Part shown: positions 34,699 to 42,982 of the stretch, piece after piece
Layout of the letters: each line of letters starts with the position of its first letter
Numbering within the stretch: position 1 is the stretch's first letter
DNA from: an uncultured Pseudothermotoga sp.
GTDB taxonomy: Bacteria > Thermotogota > Thermotogae > Thermotogales > DSM-5069
Direction: 5' to 3'
DNA: 64,000 nt
Assembly (NCBI GenBank): GCA_937995655.1
Contig: CALKJI010000013.1
Span: 1-64,000, forward strand
Program-made: the position numbers and the translations under genes
Notes under the pieces: model-generated
Told to the model about the DNA's origin: nothing
What the model saw: only the letters and a program-made list of their open reading frames with translations
Databases searched by the model: none

Positions 34699-35415
34699 AT
34701 GAAACCCAAGATAGGAATAACCTGTTCGATGGACGAAGACACCATAAAACTCAACGAAGCTTATTATAAAGCATTAGAGAAAGCTGGAGCTATTCCGCTT
34801 TTGATCCCCGTGTACAGAGAAACAGACACCATAGCTGAATTGACCGAACTACTGGATGGAATACTTTTCTCTGGTGGTGTTGATCTTGATCCCCACAATT
34901 ATGGTGAAGAGCCAAAGAGAGGTCTTGGACAGATTACACCAAAGAGGGACGAATTTGAGATCAATTTGTGCCAAAACTTTTTCAAATTAAGAAAACCCAT
35001 CTTTGGTATCTGTAGAGGGATACAGCTTATCAACGTTGCACTTGGGGGTACTCTGTACCAAGATATATATAGCCAGTGTGGAAATCCGCTGAAACATTCA
35101 CAAGACGCACCGCCATACCATCCCACTCACAGAGTCTTTTTGCACAGAGATAGTCTCTTACACAATCTTTTTCAAAAAGATGAGATACTCGTCAATAGCT
35201 TTCACCACCAAGCAATCAAAGATCTTGCTCCATCGCTGAAAGCCGTTGCGCATTCACAGGATGGTGTCGTAGAGGCCGTTGAAAAAATCGACACAGAAAG
35301 TTTTGTCCTGGGAGTACAGTGGCATCCCGAAAGAATGATCGAAAAATACGAAGAGCAAATGAAATTGTTCGAGATCTTTGTAAAGCGCTGTAAAGATATC
35401 ACATGGAGGGATTAA
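34699..35415 (+). CDS. Gamma-glutamyl-gamma-aminobutyrate hydrolase family (peptidase C26)
   Basis: 238 residues of the class I glutamine-amidotransferase fold used as a gamma-glutamyl hydrolase: nucleophile Cys105 (GICRGIQ), His209 and Glu211 (WHPER), oxyanion region FSGGVDLDP. It cleaves gamma-glutamyl amide bonds, as in PuuD for putrescine degradation. Murein D-Glu is gamma-linked, and agmatinase is nearby, so either murein peptides or gamma-Glu-polyamines are plausible substrates. It is followed after one base by the D-aminopeptidase. Confidence 0.88.
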   Translation: MKPKIGITCSMDEDTIKLNEAYYKALEKAGAIPLLIPVYRETDTIAELTELLDGILFSGGVDLDPHNYGEEPKRGLGQITPKRDEFEINLCQNFFKLRKPIFGICRGIQLINVALGGTLYQDIYSQCGNPLKHSQDAPPYHPTHRVFLHRDSLLHNLFQKDEILVNSFHHQAIKDLAPSLKAVAHSQDGVVEAVEKIDTESFVLGVQWHPERMIEKYEEQMKLFEIFVKRCKDITWRD

Positions 35416-35416
35416 T

Positions 35417-36232
35417 ATGAAGATCTTTATTTCAGCGGATATGGAAGGTATATCGGGAGTGGTGTCTTCTTCTCATGTGGAACCTGATACAAAAGAATAC
35501 GAAAGATTTAGAAAAATCATGACTAAGGAAGTCAACGTTGTGGTGGAAGCGGCATATCAATTTGGTGCAACCGAAGTTGTTGTGAACGATTCACACAACA
35601 ATATGGACAACATTCTCATTGAAGAGTTACATCCAAAGGCTGTCCTGATAAGTGGCAGTCCAAAGCCGTGGAGTATGATGCAAGGCATAGATGAAAGTTT
35701 TGATGCGGTCTTTTTCGTGGGTTATCACGCCAGAGCGGGCAGCGAACAAGCCATAATGGATCATACCTACACAGGTAGAGTTTTATACGCAAAAGTAAAT
35801 GGAAAGCCAATGAGTGAAGCTGGTTTAAACGGGAGGCTTGCGGGTGTTTTCAATGTACCAGTCGCTCTCGTTACAGGGGACCAAAACACTATAAGATGCG
35901 CAAAAGAAGAGCTGAACGATTTTGTAGGTGTAGTTGTCAAAGAAGCGTGCGGTAGATACTCAGCAAAGCTTTATTCCTTCGATGTAGTAAAAGAACGTTT
36001 AACAAATGGTGTTAAACAGGCCCTTGAAAATATAAGGAACTTTAAGCCAACGATCGAAAAAGAACCAGTTGAACTAGAGATATCCTTCATAAGATCTGCA
36101 ATGACAGAGATGGTATCGCTCATACCAAATGTTATCCGCAAAGACGCAAGAACAATTTTTTACAAAGCCTCCAGCTACATAGAGGCATACAAAGTCTTTA
36201 GAATATGCGCTACACTCAGTAATATCAACTGA
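35417..36232 (+). CDS. M55 D-aminopeptidase, DppA family
   Basis: 271 residues with the family SxDxEG zinc motif at the N-terminus (SADMEGISG), NDSHNNMDN, GYHARAG, DHTYTG and GEAGLNG-like block (MSEAGLNGRLAG). Bacillus DppA hydrolyses D-Ala-D-Ala and D-Ala-Gly-Gly as a ring-shaped decamer. The gene follows the C26 hydrolase by one base, so the two are translated together. The first gene may be leaderless, while this one has GGAGGG upstream. Confidence 0.9.
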   Translation: MKIFISADMEGISGVVSSSHVEPDTKEYERFRKIMTKEVNVVVEAAYQFGATEVVVNDSHNNMDNILIEELHPKAVLISGSPKPWSMMQGIDESFDAVFFVGYHARAGSEQAIMDHTYTGRVLYAKVNGKPMSEAGLNGRLAGVFNVPVALVTGDQNTIRCAKEELNDFVGVVVKEACGRYSAKLYSFDVVKERLTNGVKQALENIRNFKPTIEKEPVELEISFIRSAMTEMVSLIPNVIRKDARTIFYKASSYIEAYKVFRICATLSNIN

Positions 36233-36270
36233 TTTTGATGATGCTTTTCGATTTCCGGAAAGACATCTTT

Positions 36271-36363
36271 TCAGATTACGAGTTTAAAGACTTGCGACTC
36301 ATACGGCCCCAAATCACCTTGGACTTTTACATTTATTGCTGTGGTATAATCTTTTTGTAACAT
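36271..36363 (-). pseudogene. C-terminal remnant of a glycoside hydrolase
   Basis: A minus-strand frame of 30 codons ends VQGDLGPYESQVFKLVI, closely resembling the final beta-domain of GH13-type enzymes (DLGPYE..VF). It has no upstream coding region left and now overlaps the promoter of the TAXI gene. Likely the last trace of a deleted glycosidase gene. Confidence 0.35.
36345..36350 (+). promoter_or_regulatory. Candidate -10 element of the TAXI-TRAP operon
   Basis: TATAAT 40 bases before GTG 36391, with AGGGGAGGGA ribosome-binding site between. The -35 is not clear. Confidence 0.5.
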
Positions 36364-36390
36364 CACACTCTTCAAGGGGAGGGATTAAAG

Positions 36391-37323
36391 GTGAGAAAAT
36401 TTGCGGTTGTTTTACTAGTTGCTGTTGTTGCGTTCGCTACTTTTGCTGCCACATTTTTGACCATAGCAACTGGTGGTACCGCAGGAGTGTATTACCCACT
36501 TGGTGCTGCACTGGCAGACATCTGGACTAGAAATCTTAAGAACGTGAACGCTTCAGCTCAATCAACAGGTGCTTCGGTCGCTAACGTAAATCTTTTGAGG
36601 AACAAAGAGGTCGATGTAATTTTCGCACAAAATGACGTGGTCTTCTATGCCTATTCAGGTATTGAATTGTTCAAAGACAAACCATTTCAAGGAATACGCG
36701 GGTTAGCCACTCTGTATCCAGAAACGATTCAGATCGTTGCCCTTGCCGACAAAGGTATCAACAGTGTTTATGATCTCAAGGGGAAGAGAGTGGCGGTTGG
36801 TGCCGCTGGCAGCGGAACAGAAGTAAATGCAAGGCATATCCTTTTGGCTGCTGGTATAACCTACAACGATATCAAAGTGCAGTACCTGAGTTTTGCCGAG
36901 GCTGCCGATAACCTGAAGAATGAAAACATCGACGCTGCCTTTGTAACGGCCGGTCATCCAACTGCTGCGATAATCGATGTGTCAGCTGTTAAGAAAATAA
37001 CAGTAGTTTCAATCGATGAAAAGATCATTCAAACCCTGCAAAGGAATTATCCATTCTATACCAAGATAATAATTCCAGCAAACACCTATAGAGGGGTCGA
37101 CAAAGATGTCCAAACAGTTGCAGTCAAGGCTATGCTTGCTGTCAGAGAAGATCTTCCGGCCGATCTTGTTTATCAAATGCTCAAAACGATGTACGCAAAT
37201 CAAAAAAGATTGATCGAGGCTCATGCTAAGGGTGAAATGATACTCCCAGAAACAGCTAAAGAAGGAATGCCAATACCACTTCACCCGGGTGCGGAGAAAT
37301 TCTTTAAAGAAATGGGCCTTTAG
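36391..37323 (+). CDS. TAXI-family TRAP transporter solute-binding protein
   Basis: 310 residues: signal peptide to about 19 (FATFAA), then the TAXI hallmark start LTIATGGTAGVYYPLGAALA and RVAVGAAGSGTEVNA. TAXI proteins capture a small organic acid or amino acid in the periplasm; characterised cases bind glutamate. GTG start with strong ribosome-binding site. First of three genes. If the ligand is glutamate it would complement the upstream peptide-degrading island. Confidence 0.92.
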   Translation: MRKFAVVLLVAVVAFATFAATFLTIATGGTAGVYYPLGAALADIWTRNLKNVNASAQSTGASVANVNLLRNKEVDVIFAQNDVVFYAYSGIELFKDKPFQGIRGLATLYPETIQIVALADKGINSVYDLKGKRVAVGAAGSGTEVNARHILLAAGITYNDIKVQYLSFAEAADNLKNENIDAAFVTAGHPTAAIIDVSAVKKITVVSIDEKIIQTLQRNYPFYTKIIIPANTYRGVDKDVQTVAVKAMLAVREDLPADLVYQMLKTMYANQKRLIEAHAKGEMILPETAKEGMPIPLHPGAEKFFKEMGL

Positions 37324-37329
37324 TATTTG

Positions 37330-37800
37330 ATGAGGCTTTTGTTCGTTGTTTTGATAGCATTTTCGGCATTCTTCATACTATTTCGTTTTGAGAACACACC
37401 TGTTTTAGTTATTACTAAGGACGAGAGAATAATATATACCAAGAGAGTTGAAGATGCAAAATTCATATTGACCTTCGTACACTCAGTAGAAAAGACACCT
37501 GTTTATGAATTCTATGAAGTATTAGCGGACGGTACTCTCTATCTTTACAAAACCCGGTACAGTTCGATGGGTGCCGGGTTACTTTTTCAAGCTGAAGGGA
37601 GCTTTGAGATAAAAGATGGGTTTTTTGAAGCAGAGATCTTCCGTAAATTTAAAGAAATCTCCCTTCGTGTTTCTCATTTAGATGGTCACGGTATAGTTTT
37701 CAACAACGGCAAAGTCATGTTTAAAGAGATAGCCCAAATAAATGACTCGCTCAAGATCTTTTGTAGATACTCCCTATTTGTTAAATTCAGATTTCAATAA
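37330..37800 (+). CDS. DUF1850 protein of TAXI-TRAP operon
   Basis: A 156-residue protein with one N-terminal membrane helix and a small beta domain (FVHSVEKTPVYEFYEV; TRYSSMGAGL; SHLDGHGI), the DUF1850 pattern regularly found between TAXI and fused-permease genes. Its role is unknown; it may be an accessory subunit. ATG 37330 is preferred over TTG 37327; both are close to the preceding stop. Confidence 0.8.
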   Translation: MRLLFVVLIAFSAFFILFRFENTPVLVITKDERIIYTKRVEDAKFILTFVHSVEKTPVYEFYEVLADGTLYLYKTRYSSMGAGLLFQAEGSFEIKDGFFEAEIFRKFKEISLRVSHLDGHGIVFNNGKVMFKEIAQINDSLKIFCRYSLFVKFRFQ

Positions 37801-37812
37801 GGGGTGACAAGG

Positions 37813-39792
37813 TTGCAAGAAGAAAAGAACTTGAACAAGAGGATGGAGGAAGAAAGGATTTCCGAAGAGGAAGTACAAAAAGTTCTTGAGAAGTACGACA
37901 AAGAATCCACCTTTAGAAGGTACAAAGGATTCTTTGCCAAGGTAGTCTCTGCAATCGCAATAGTCTTTTCGGTTTTTCAACTTTACACCGCAGCCTTCGG
38001 TGTCTTAGATGCAATGATACAGAGATCTATACACCTCACTTTTGGGTTGACGTTGATATACTTACTCTATCCGACAAGGAAGAAGTGGCCCAAGAATAGG
38101 ATCCACCCTGTGGATTTTGTCCTTGCCATATTAGCACCGATAACGACTCTCTACATCGTTTTCAATTACAAGGATTTGGTTCTAAGAGCTGGTACTGTTA
38201 CAAAGTTAGACCTCTTCATTGGTATCGTTGGGATAATTCTAGTTCTTGAAGCTGTCAGGCGCATCGTCGGTTTACCCATGGTAATCGTGGCAAGTTTCTT
38301 CATCATCTACGCGCTCTTTGGACGATACATGCCTGGAATATTGGCACATAGAGGCATATCTATACAGAGATTGGTTGGGCATTTGTTTTATACAACCGAA
38401 GGCATCTTTGGAATACCATTGGGTGTTTCGGCAACTTTTGTGTTCTTGTTCATACTATTGGCAGCTTTCCTTGAAAAGACAGGACTTGGACAACTTTTCA
38501 TAGACCTTTCGAATGCATTGGTGGGTTGGGCGTCTGGTGGACCCGCAAAAGTTGCCGTCTTCACGAGTGCCTTGGAAGGTACTATTGGTGGAAGTTCCGT
38601 TGCTAACACCGTTGGTTCTGGAAGTTTTACGATACCCATGATGAAAAAACTTGGTTATAAGCCCGAGTTTGCTGCAGCTGTCGAAGCGACTGCATCGACC
38701 GGTGGTCAGATCATGCCACCTGTTATGGGAGCAGCCGCCTTTTTGATGGCTGAATTTACAGGAATTCCCTATGGAAAGATCATCATCGCCGCGATGATTC
38801 CAGCCATCTTCTATTTCTTCGCTGTCTGGATGGCTGTTCATTGGGAAGCAAGAAAGATCGGATTGAAAGGTATGTCAAAGGAACAACTACCAAAGATCGG
38901 GAAGGTACTTTTAGAGAGAGGACATCTTTTGCTTCCTCTGATAATAGTTCTGTATCTTCTTGTGACAGGTTTCACACCAGTTCGAGCTGCTTTCTATGCG
39001 ATAGTTGTATCTGTGATAACATCTATGATAAGAAAAGGAACGAGGATGAAACTCTCCGATATTCCAGCCGCACTTGAAGCCGGCGCACGAGGAGCTTTGA
39101 GTGTCGTTGCCGCCACAGCATGTGCAGGTATAATCATCGGTGTTGTAACAGTAACAGGTATGGGTCTAAAACTTGGTACAGCACTTGTGGATCTTGCTCA
39201 AGGCAATCTGTTGATCACACTGATTTTCACCATGTTCACAAGCTTAATCTTGGGCATGGGTGTACCAACAACGGCAAACTATGTCATCACTTCTACAATA
39301 GCTGCCCCTGCGCTTTTGAGACTTGGTGTTTGGATATTACCAGCACACATGTTCGCCTTCTATTTTGGAGTCATTGCTGACATCACACCACCTGTAGCAC
39401 TCGCTGCGATGGCTGGTGCAGGTATAGCAAGATCAGACCCATTCAAAACGGGAATTACAGCAACACGGCTTGGTATTGCAGCTTTCTTAGTACCGTATGT
39501 CTTTGTCTATTATCCGCAGATACTACTCATTGGTACGAAAGATCCAATATCCCTCATCTGGCCCTTGGCAACAACGACATTGGGGTTGATAATACTTTCT
39601 GGTGGTTTGACTGGCTACTTCTTTGGACATTTGAAGAAATGGGAAGCGGTTTTTTACAGTATAGGTGGCGTTCTTATGGTCTTTCCGGGCCTTGTGACCG
39701 ATGTAACTGGATTTACTTTAGTAGGATTGGCTGCTTTGTCACAAACTATCAGAAAGGGTTGGGTTTCAAAACGCGATTTATACAAAGCGTAG
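37813..39792 (+). CDS. TRAP transporter fused small/large permease
   Basis: About 659 residues and many membrane helices: an N-terminal DctQ-like four-helix part (about 40-200) fused to a DctM-like part with GSSVANTVGSGSFTIPMMKK, GQIMPPVMGAAAFL and GMGVPTTANY. It drives substrate uptake with the sodium or proton gradient, fed by the TAXI protein. TTG 37813 is better spaced from AAGGGGTG than the GTG at 37804 that forms part of it. It lies 12 bases after the DUF1850 gene. Confidence 0.92.
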   Translation: MQEEKNLNKRMEEERISEEEVQKVLEKYDKESTFRRYKGFFAKVVSAIAIVFSVFQLYTAAFGVLDAMIQRSIHLTFGLTLIYLLYPTRKKWPKNRIHPVDFVLAILAPITTLYIVFNYKDLVLRAGTVTKLDLFIGIVGIILVLEAVRRIVGLPMVIVASFFIIYALFGRYMPGILAHRGISIQRLVGHLFYTTEGIFGIPLGVSATFVFLFILLAAFLEKTGLGQLFIDLSNALVGWASGGPAKVAVFTSALEGTIGGSSVANTVGSGSFTIPMMKKLGYKPEFAAAVEATASTGGQIMPPVMGAAAFLMAEFTGIPYGKIIIAAMIPAIFYFFAVWMAVHWEARKIGLKGMSKEQLPKIGKVLLERGHLLLPLIIVLYLLVTGFTPVRAAFYAIVVSVITSMIRKGTRMKLSDIPAALEAGARGALSVVAATACAGIIIGVVTVTGMGLKLGTALVDLAQGNLLITLIFTMFTSLILGMGVPTTANYVITSTIAAPALLRLGVWILPAHMFAFYFGVIADITPPVALAAMAGAGIARSDPFKTGITATRLGIAAFLVPYVFVYYPQILLIGTKDPISLIWPLATTTLGLIILSGGLTGYFFGHLKKWEAVFYSIGGVLMVFPGLVTDVTGFTLVGLAALSQTIRKGWVSKRDLYKA

Positions 39793-39810
39793 AGAAGCTC
39801 AAGAAATAAA

Positions 39811-39842
39811 AAAAGGGCGAGCCAGCTCGCCCTTTCTTTTTT
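39811..39842 (+). terminator. Terminator of the TAXI-TRAP operon
   Basis: AAAGGGCGAGC, loop, GCTCGCCCTTT followed by CTTTTTTG, about 20 bases after the stop. Confidence 0.9.
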
Positions 39843-39877
39843 GTATTTTTTGTCGATATATAGACTGAGGTGAAACC

Positions 39878-40843
39878 ATGAGAATAGAAACTTACTCAGT
39901 TAGTTCGAAGAGTTATTATAGCTTCGAAAAAATTTACCAGAAAACTGAAAAACTCCAAATTTGGAACAACGTACCTCAAAATAATATACAACCCCTTCAA
40001 CAGCAGAGTTATAAACCTATGTTGAAACTATCGGATGAAGAAAAGGCAAAGCTTATGATGATAAAGTACTTACTGGAAAAACTCACTGGAAAAAAGGTTA
40101 GATTACTGGCACTTGAACTTGCAGAAAGGGAAGAAGCAGTCCAGGGTCAAGGTCAGATCAATCAAACTCAATCTCAAGAGGGCTTTGGAATGATCTACGA
40201 AAACGGGGAAATGTATTCTGAATCTGAGCAGATGGCCTTTTCAACTTCTGGTATTGTCAAAACCCAAGATGGGAGAACGATCGAGTTCAGTTTATCACTC
40301 AACATAGAGAGATACTTTCAAGTAGAAAGATACTTTCAGCTGAGACTGGGCGATGCACTCAAAGATCCGCTCGTACTGAATTTTGACGGCCTACCTCCTA
40401 CTTTCTCCACAAAGAGGATAAAGTTTGATTTAGATTTGGATGGTGTCTTAGATGAATTTCGTGTTCCATCATCGAACCTTGGGTTTTTAGCTTTAGATTT
40501 GAATGGGAATGGAAAGATCGACGATGGCAGAGAGTTGTTCGGACCGACCACCGGAAACGGTTTTAAGGAACTTTCAAGGTATGATGCCGACGGAAACAGA
40601 TGGATCGATGAATCAGATCCTATCTTTGCAAAACTCAAAGTTTGGATTGTTGACGAAGGAGGAAAAGAAAAACTCCTTTCGCTCAAAGATATCAATGTGG
40701 GCGCCATATACTTGGGTTTTGTACCAACTAGGTTCACTGTCTATGACAGCCAAGAAATGTTAGGGGAAATGGCATCCAGTAGTGTGTATTTAACTGAAGA
40801 CGGCCAACCAAAGATGATTCATCAAATCAATTTGAAGGTTTGA
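39878..40843 (+). CDS. EF-hand/RTX-adjacent calcium-binding-like protein
   Basis: 321 residues without signal peptide. The first 110 residues are low-complexity and Gln-rich. The C-terminal half holds acidic DxDxDG/DxNGNG repeats: DLDLDGVLDEF, LDLNGNGKIDDGRELFG, YDADGNRWIDESDPIF followed by KLKVW. This order is common in large RTX/hemolysin-type bacterial proteins, where it binds calcium. Export route and partner are not visible. TGAGGTG lies upstream of the ATG. It has its own terminator and is not coupled to the next gene. Confidence 0.65.
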   Translation: MRIETYSVSSKSYYSFEKIYQKTEKLQIWNNVPQNNIQPLQQQSYKPMLKLSDEEKAKLMMIKYLLEKLTGKKVRLLALELAEREEAVQGQGQINQTQSQEGFGMIYENGEMYSESEQMAFSTSGIVKTQDGRTIEFSLSLNIERYFQVERYFQLRLGDALKDPLVLNFDGLPPTFSTKRIKFDLDLDGVLDEFRVPSSNLGFLALDLNGNGKIDDGRELFGPTTGNGFKELSRYDADGNRWIDESDPIFAKLKVWIVDEGGKEKLLSLKDINVGAIYLGFVPTRFTVYDSQEMLGEMASSSVYLTEDGQPKMIHQINLKV

Positions 40844-40864
40844 ACCAGAAAAATCAATGAACCC

Positions 40865-40892
40865 GGTGATTTGAAAATCACCATATTTTTTG
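40865..40892 (+). terminator. Terminator of the EF-hand-like gene
   Basis: Seven-base stem GGTGATT / AATCACC with TGAA loop followed by ATATTTTTTTG, 22 bases after the stop. Confidence 0.8.
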
Positions 40893-40895
40893 TTA

Positions 40896-40901
40896 TATAA
40901 T
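40896..40901 (+). promoter_or_regulatory. Candidate -10 element of the lipoprotein-barrel operon
   Basis: TATAAT 26 bases before ATG 40927. A TTGAAA (40871-40876) 19 bases upstream could be the -35 but sits inside the preceding terminator hairpin. Confidence 0.45.
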
Positions 40902-40926
40902 CATGACAAAGAAAGGGGCGGTTTAG

Positions 40927-41883
40927 ATGGCTGTTAGAAATCTTGTTCTACTCTGGGTAGTGGTTTTAATGAGTTTGTTCTTGTCCTCTTGCGCCTTCAA
41001 TCTTTTTGCTGGTTTTGAACTTGACAGTCTCTTGTCTTCTAATAACGTTGATCAAAAACTTGCTGCAGCAAAAAATGCACTGTCAAGTGGTGATTATGAC
41101 AAAGCTTTAGCTTTGGCGGGTTCAATTCTCAACCAACAACTTAATTTGAGCTTTACCAATGAACAACTTAAAAAATTACTAGATTCTACCAACACCGTTT
41201 ATGAATTTGCCCAAGCTTTATATGATAAGAAAGATGAGCTAACTGACAAAGCTATAGATGCCGTGAAAATATTGATTGAAGCAGCTGCAACAAAATCTGG
41301 TAAGAGTTTGACAGAGGTTACGTCCGATTTGCTAGAAATTGCTCAAGAGCTTGGATTGGACTTGTCGGAAATCTTTCCAAAATCTAAGAACGGTGGCGAA
41401 GGGAATTTCTGGCAGACCTTTGAGACTGTTGCGGGTACAGCTGTTTCTATCATTGCGTCCTTTATGGACAACGGTCAACTTCTCAAACTCTTGACCAGTG
41501 GATACTACGCGCTTGCTACAGCTACACACACTGCAGATTCAAGCCCAATGTATGCTGGCCTTTGTGCATGGTATGACTTAATGTATATCTTCAATTTGAT
41601 ACTCGACGTCAACAACGATGGTAAGGTTACAGACGAACCACTGGTCAAAGCCACAATCACGAAACCGGCCTCATTTACAGAGCTCATTTCCGAAACAAAA
41701 AGTGGTTTGTATCAAGACGAAGAAGCTTGCAATGAGTTTGTCTGGGCTTATGAAATAATGGATGATGTACTCAAAATTTTGAAAATAGACATAACTTTGC
41801 CCACAAAACCTGCCGCACATGTTTTGCACGATAAAGAAAAACTTTCAGAGCTGTTCGAACTTTTAGGGGGGGAAGGGCAATGA
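40927..41883 (+). CDS. Helical lipoprotein, partner of an outer-membrane barrel
   Basis: 318 residues with a lipoprotein signal (MSLFLSSC, Cys near 22). The mature part is mostly helical, with a TPR-like opening (DQKLAAAKNALSSGDYDKALALAGSILNQ) and one EF-hand-like loop (DVNNDGKVTDE). No family is recognised. Its stop overlaps the next gene, a beta-barrel, in ATGA, so the two are made together and may form one outer-envelope complex. Confidence 0.7.
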   Translation: MAVRNLVLLWVVVLMSLFLSSCAFNLFAGFELDSLLSSNNVDQKLAAAKNALSSGDYDKALALAGSILNQQLNLSFTNEQLKKLLDSTNTVYEFAQALYDKKDELTDKAIDAVKILIEAAATKSGKSLTEVTSDLLEIAQELGLDLSEIFPKSKNGGEGNFWQTFETVAGTAVSIIASFMDNGQLLKLLTSGYYALATATHTADSSPMYAGLCAWYDLMYIFNLILDVNNDGKVTDEPLVKATITKPASFTELISETKSGLYQDEEACNEFVWAYEIMDDVLKILKIDITLPTKPAAHVLHDKEKLSELFELLGGEGQ

Positions 41884-42938
41884 AAAGATTTTACACTGTC
41901 CTTCTTTTGATGATTACTCTGATTAGTTTTTCATACCAGTGGGAGGTGTTCCCGGGGTTTTTTAAACCAGTGGACAATCTGGCAATGGGTGGTGTTTACA
42001 CGACAACGGTTGAAGGTATAGGTGCCTTGATTCTGAATCCTGCGCTTTACACAGCTGGTTTTAATTTAATAGTTGCTCCAGGTATTTCCAACAATATTGC
42101 TGAGATTTCAAAACTTTTTCCATACATCTCTAATCCGGCTTCCCTAACCGAACTTGCAACCGATACAAATTTATTGAAAGCTATTCAAGGCGTTCACAAC
42201 TACGATCTAAATCTTGCTGCCGGATACGGTGCAAGGATAGGTAATTTTGTCATCGGTGGCATCGGGGCTTTTCAAGCAACAGCGTTCTGGGACCTTTCTT
42301 TGATGAGACTTAATGATGTGAAACTGGGTGCATGGATGGATTATTTTGGAGTCGTTGGAGGGTCAGTGAAATTTGAAAACCTCAGATTCGGTGCCTCCAT
42401 TGGTGGTGGTATGGCGGGATTCATCATACCTGCAACGGGCACAGAATTTCCAGCAACTGTTGATCTGTTGGGCTCAAATCCATTTGAAGGTATAGTTCCA
42501 GATGATCCTTCTAAAATCTTTACCAACATCAATAAACCTTTCTTCATCACGAGTGTTGGTATGGCTTACGATATAGACAATCTCAGAGTGGGTTTGAGCT
42601 TTTTTGCAAACTTCAACGATATACTCACAGGTGGTCCAAGGTATATTCTTTCAACTGGTGTTTCTTACACTTGGCAGTTTTTGACAGTAGCTGCAGAACT
42701 TGAAGATCTTTTGAACATGCAAAAGACGATTTTTAGAAAGCTCAACATTGGTTTGAAGACAGACTTTGGTTTTGTAAAACTTTACGGTGGCATGCACGCA
42801 GGATGGCTTACGGGCGGTGTCAAACTGGATATACCATTCGTCAAGATAGGTTTTGCCGCTTACGTCTATGAATATTCACCTTACGCTGGTATTGGTGGTG
42901 AACAGAGATTTGTTTTGAGTTTTGATACGAAGTTCTAG
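41880..42938 (+). CDS. Outer-membrane beta-barrel protein (PorV/UPF0164-like)
   Basis: 352 residues: signal peptide to about 19, then an N-terminal NLAMGGVYTTTVEGIGALILNPA motif typical of PorV/FadL-like barrels, alternating amphipathic strands with Gly-aromatic turns (NLAAGYGARIGNFVIGG), and a terminal phenylalanine (SFDTKF) as required for BAM-type insertion. It probably lies in the toga outer membrane. Substrate is unknown. Confidence 0.72.
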   Translation: MKRFYTVLLLMITLISFSYQWEVFPGFFKPVDNLAMGGVYTTTVEGIGALILNPALYTAGFNLIVAPGISNNIAEISKLFPYISNPASLTELATDTNLLKAIQGVHNYDLNLAAGYGARIGNFVIGGIGAFQATAFWDLSLMRLNDVKLGAWMDYFGVVGGSVKFENLRFGASIGGGMAGFIIPATGTEFPATVDLLGSNPFEGIVPDDPSKIFTNINKPFFITSVGMAYDIDNLRVGLSFFANFNDILTGGPRYILSTGVSYTWQFLTVAAELEDLLNMQKTIFRKLNIGLKTDFGFVKLYGGMHAGWLTGGVKLDIPFVKIGFAAYVYEYSPYAGIGGEQRFVLSFDTKF

Positions 42939-42951
42939 AAAAAATTTTTTC

Positions 42952-42982
42952 AATAAAGAAAGGGGACCAAATGGTCCCCTTT
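42952..42982 (+). terminator. Bidirectional terminator between barrel and M18 genes
   Basis: AAAGGGGACC / GGTCCCCTTT with an AAAT loop (stem 42959-42968 and 42973-42982). On minus it is followed by CTTTATTG and a T-run after seven A's; it overlaps the M18 stop codon. Confidence 0.75.
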
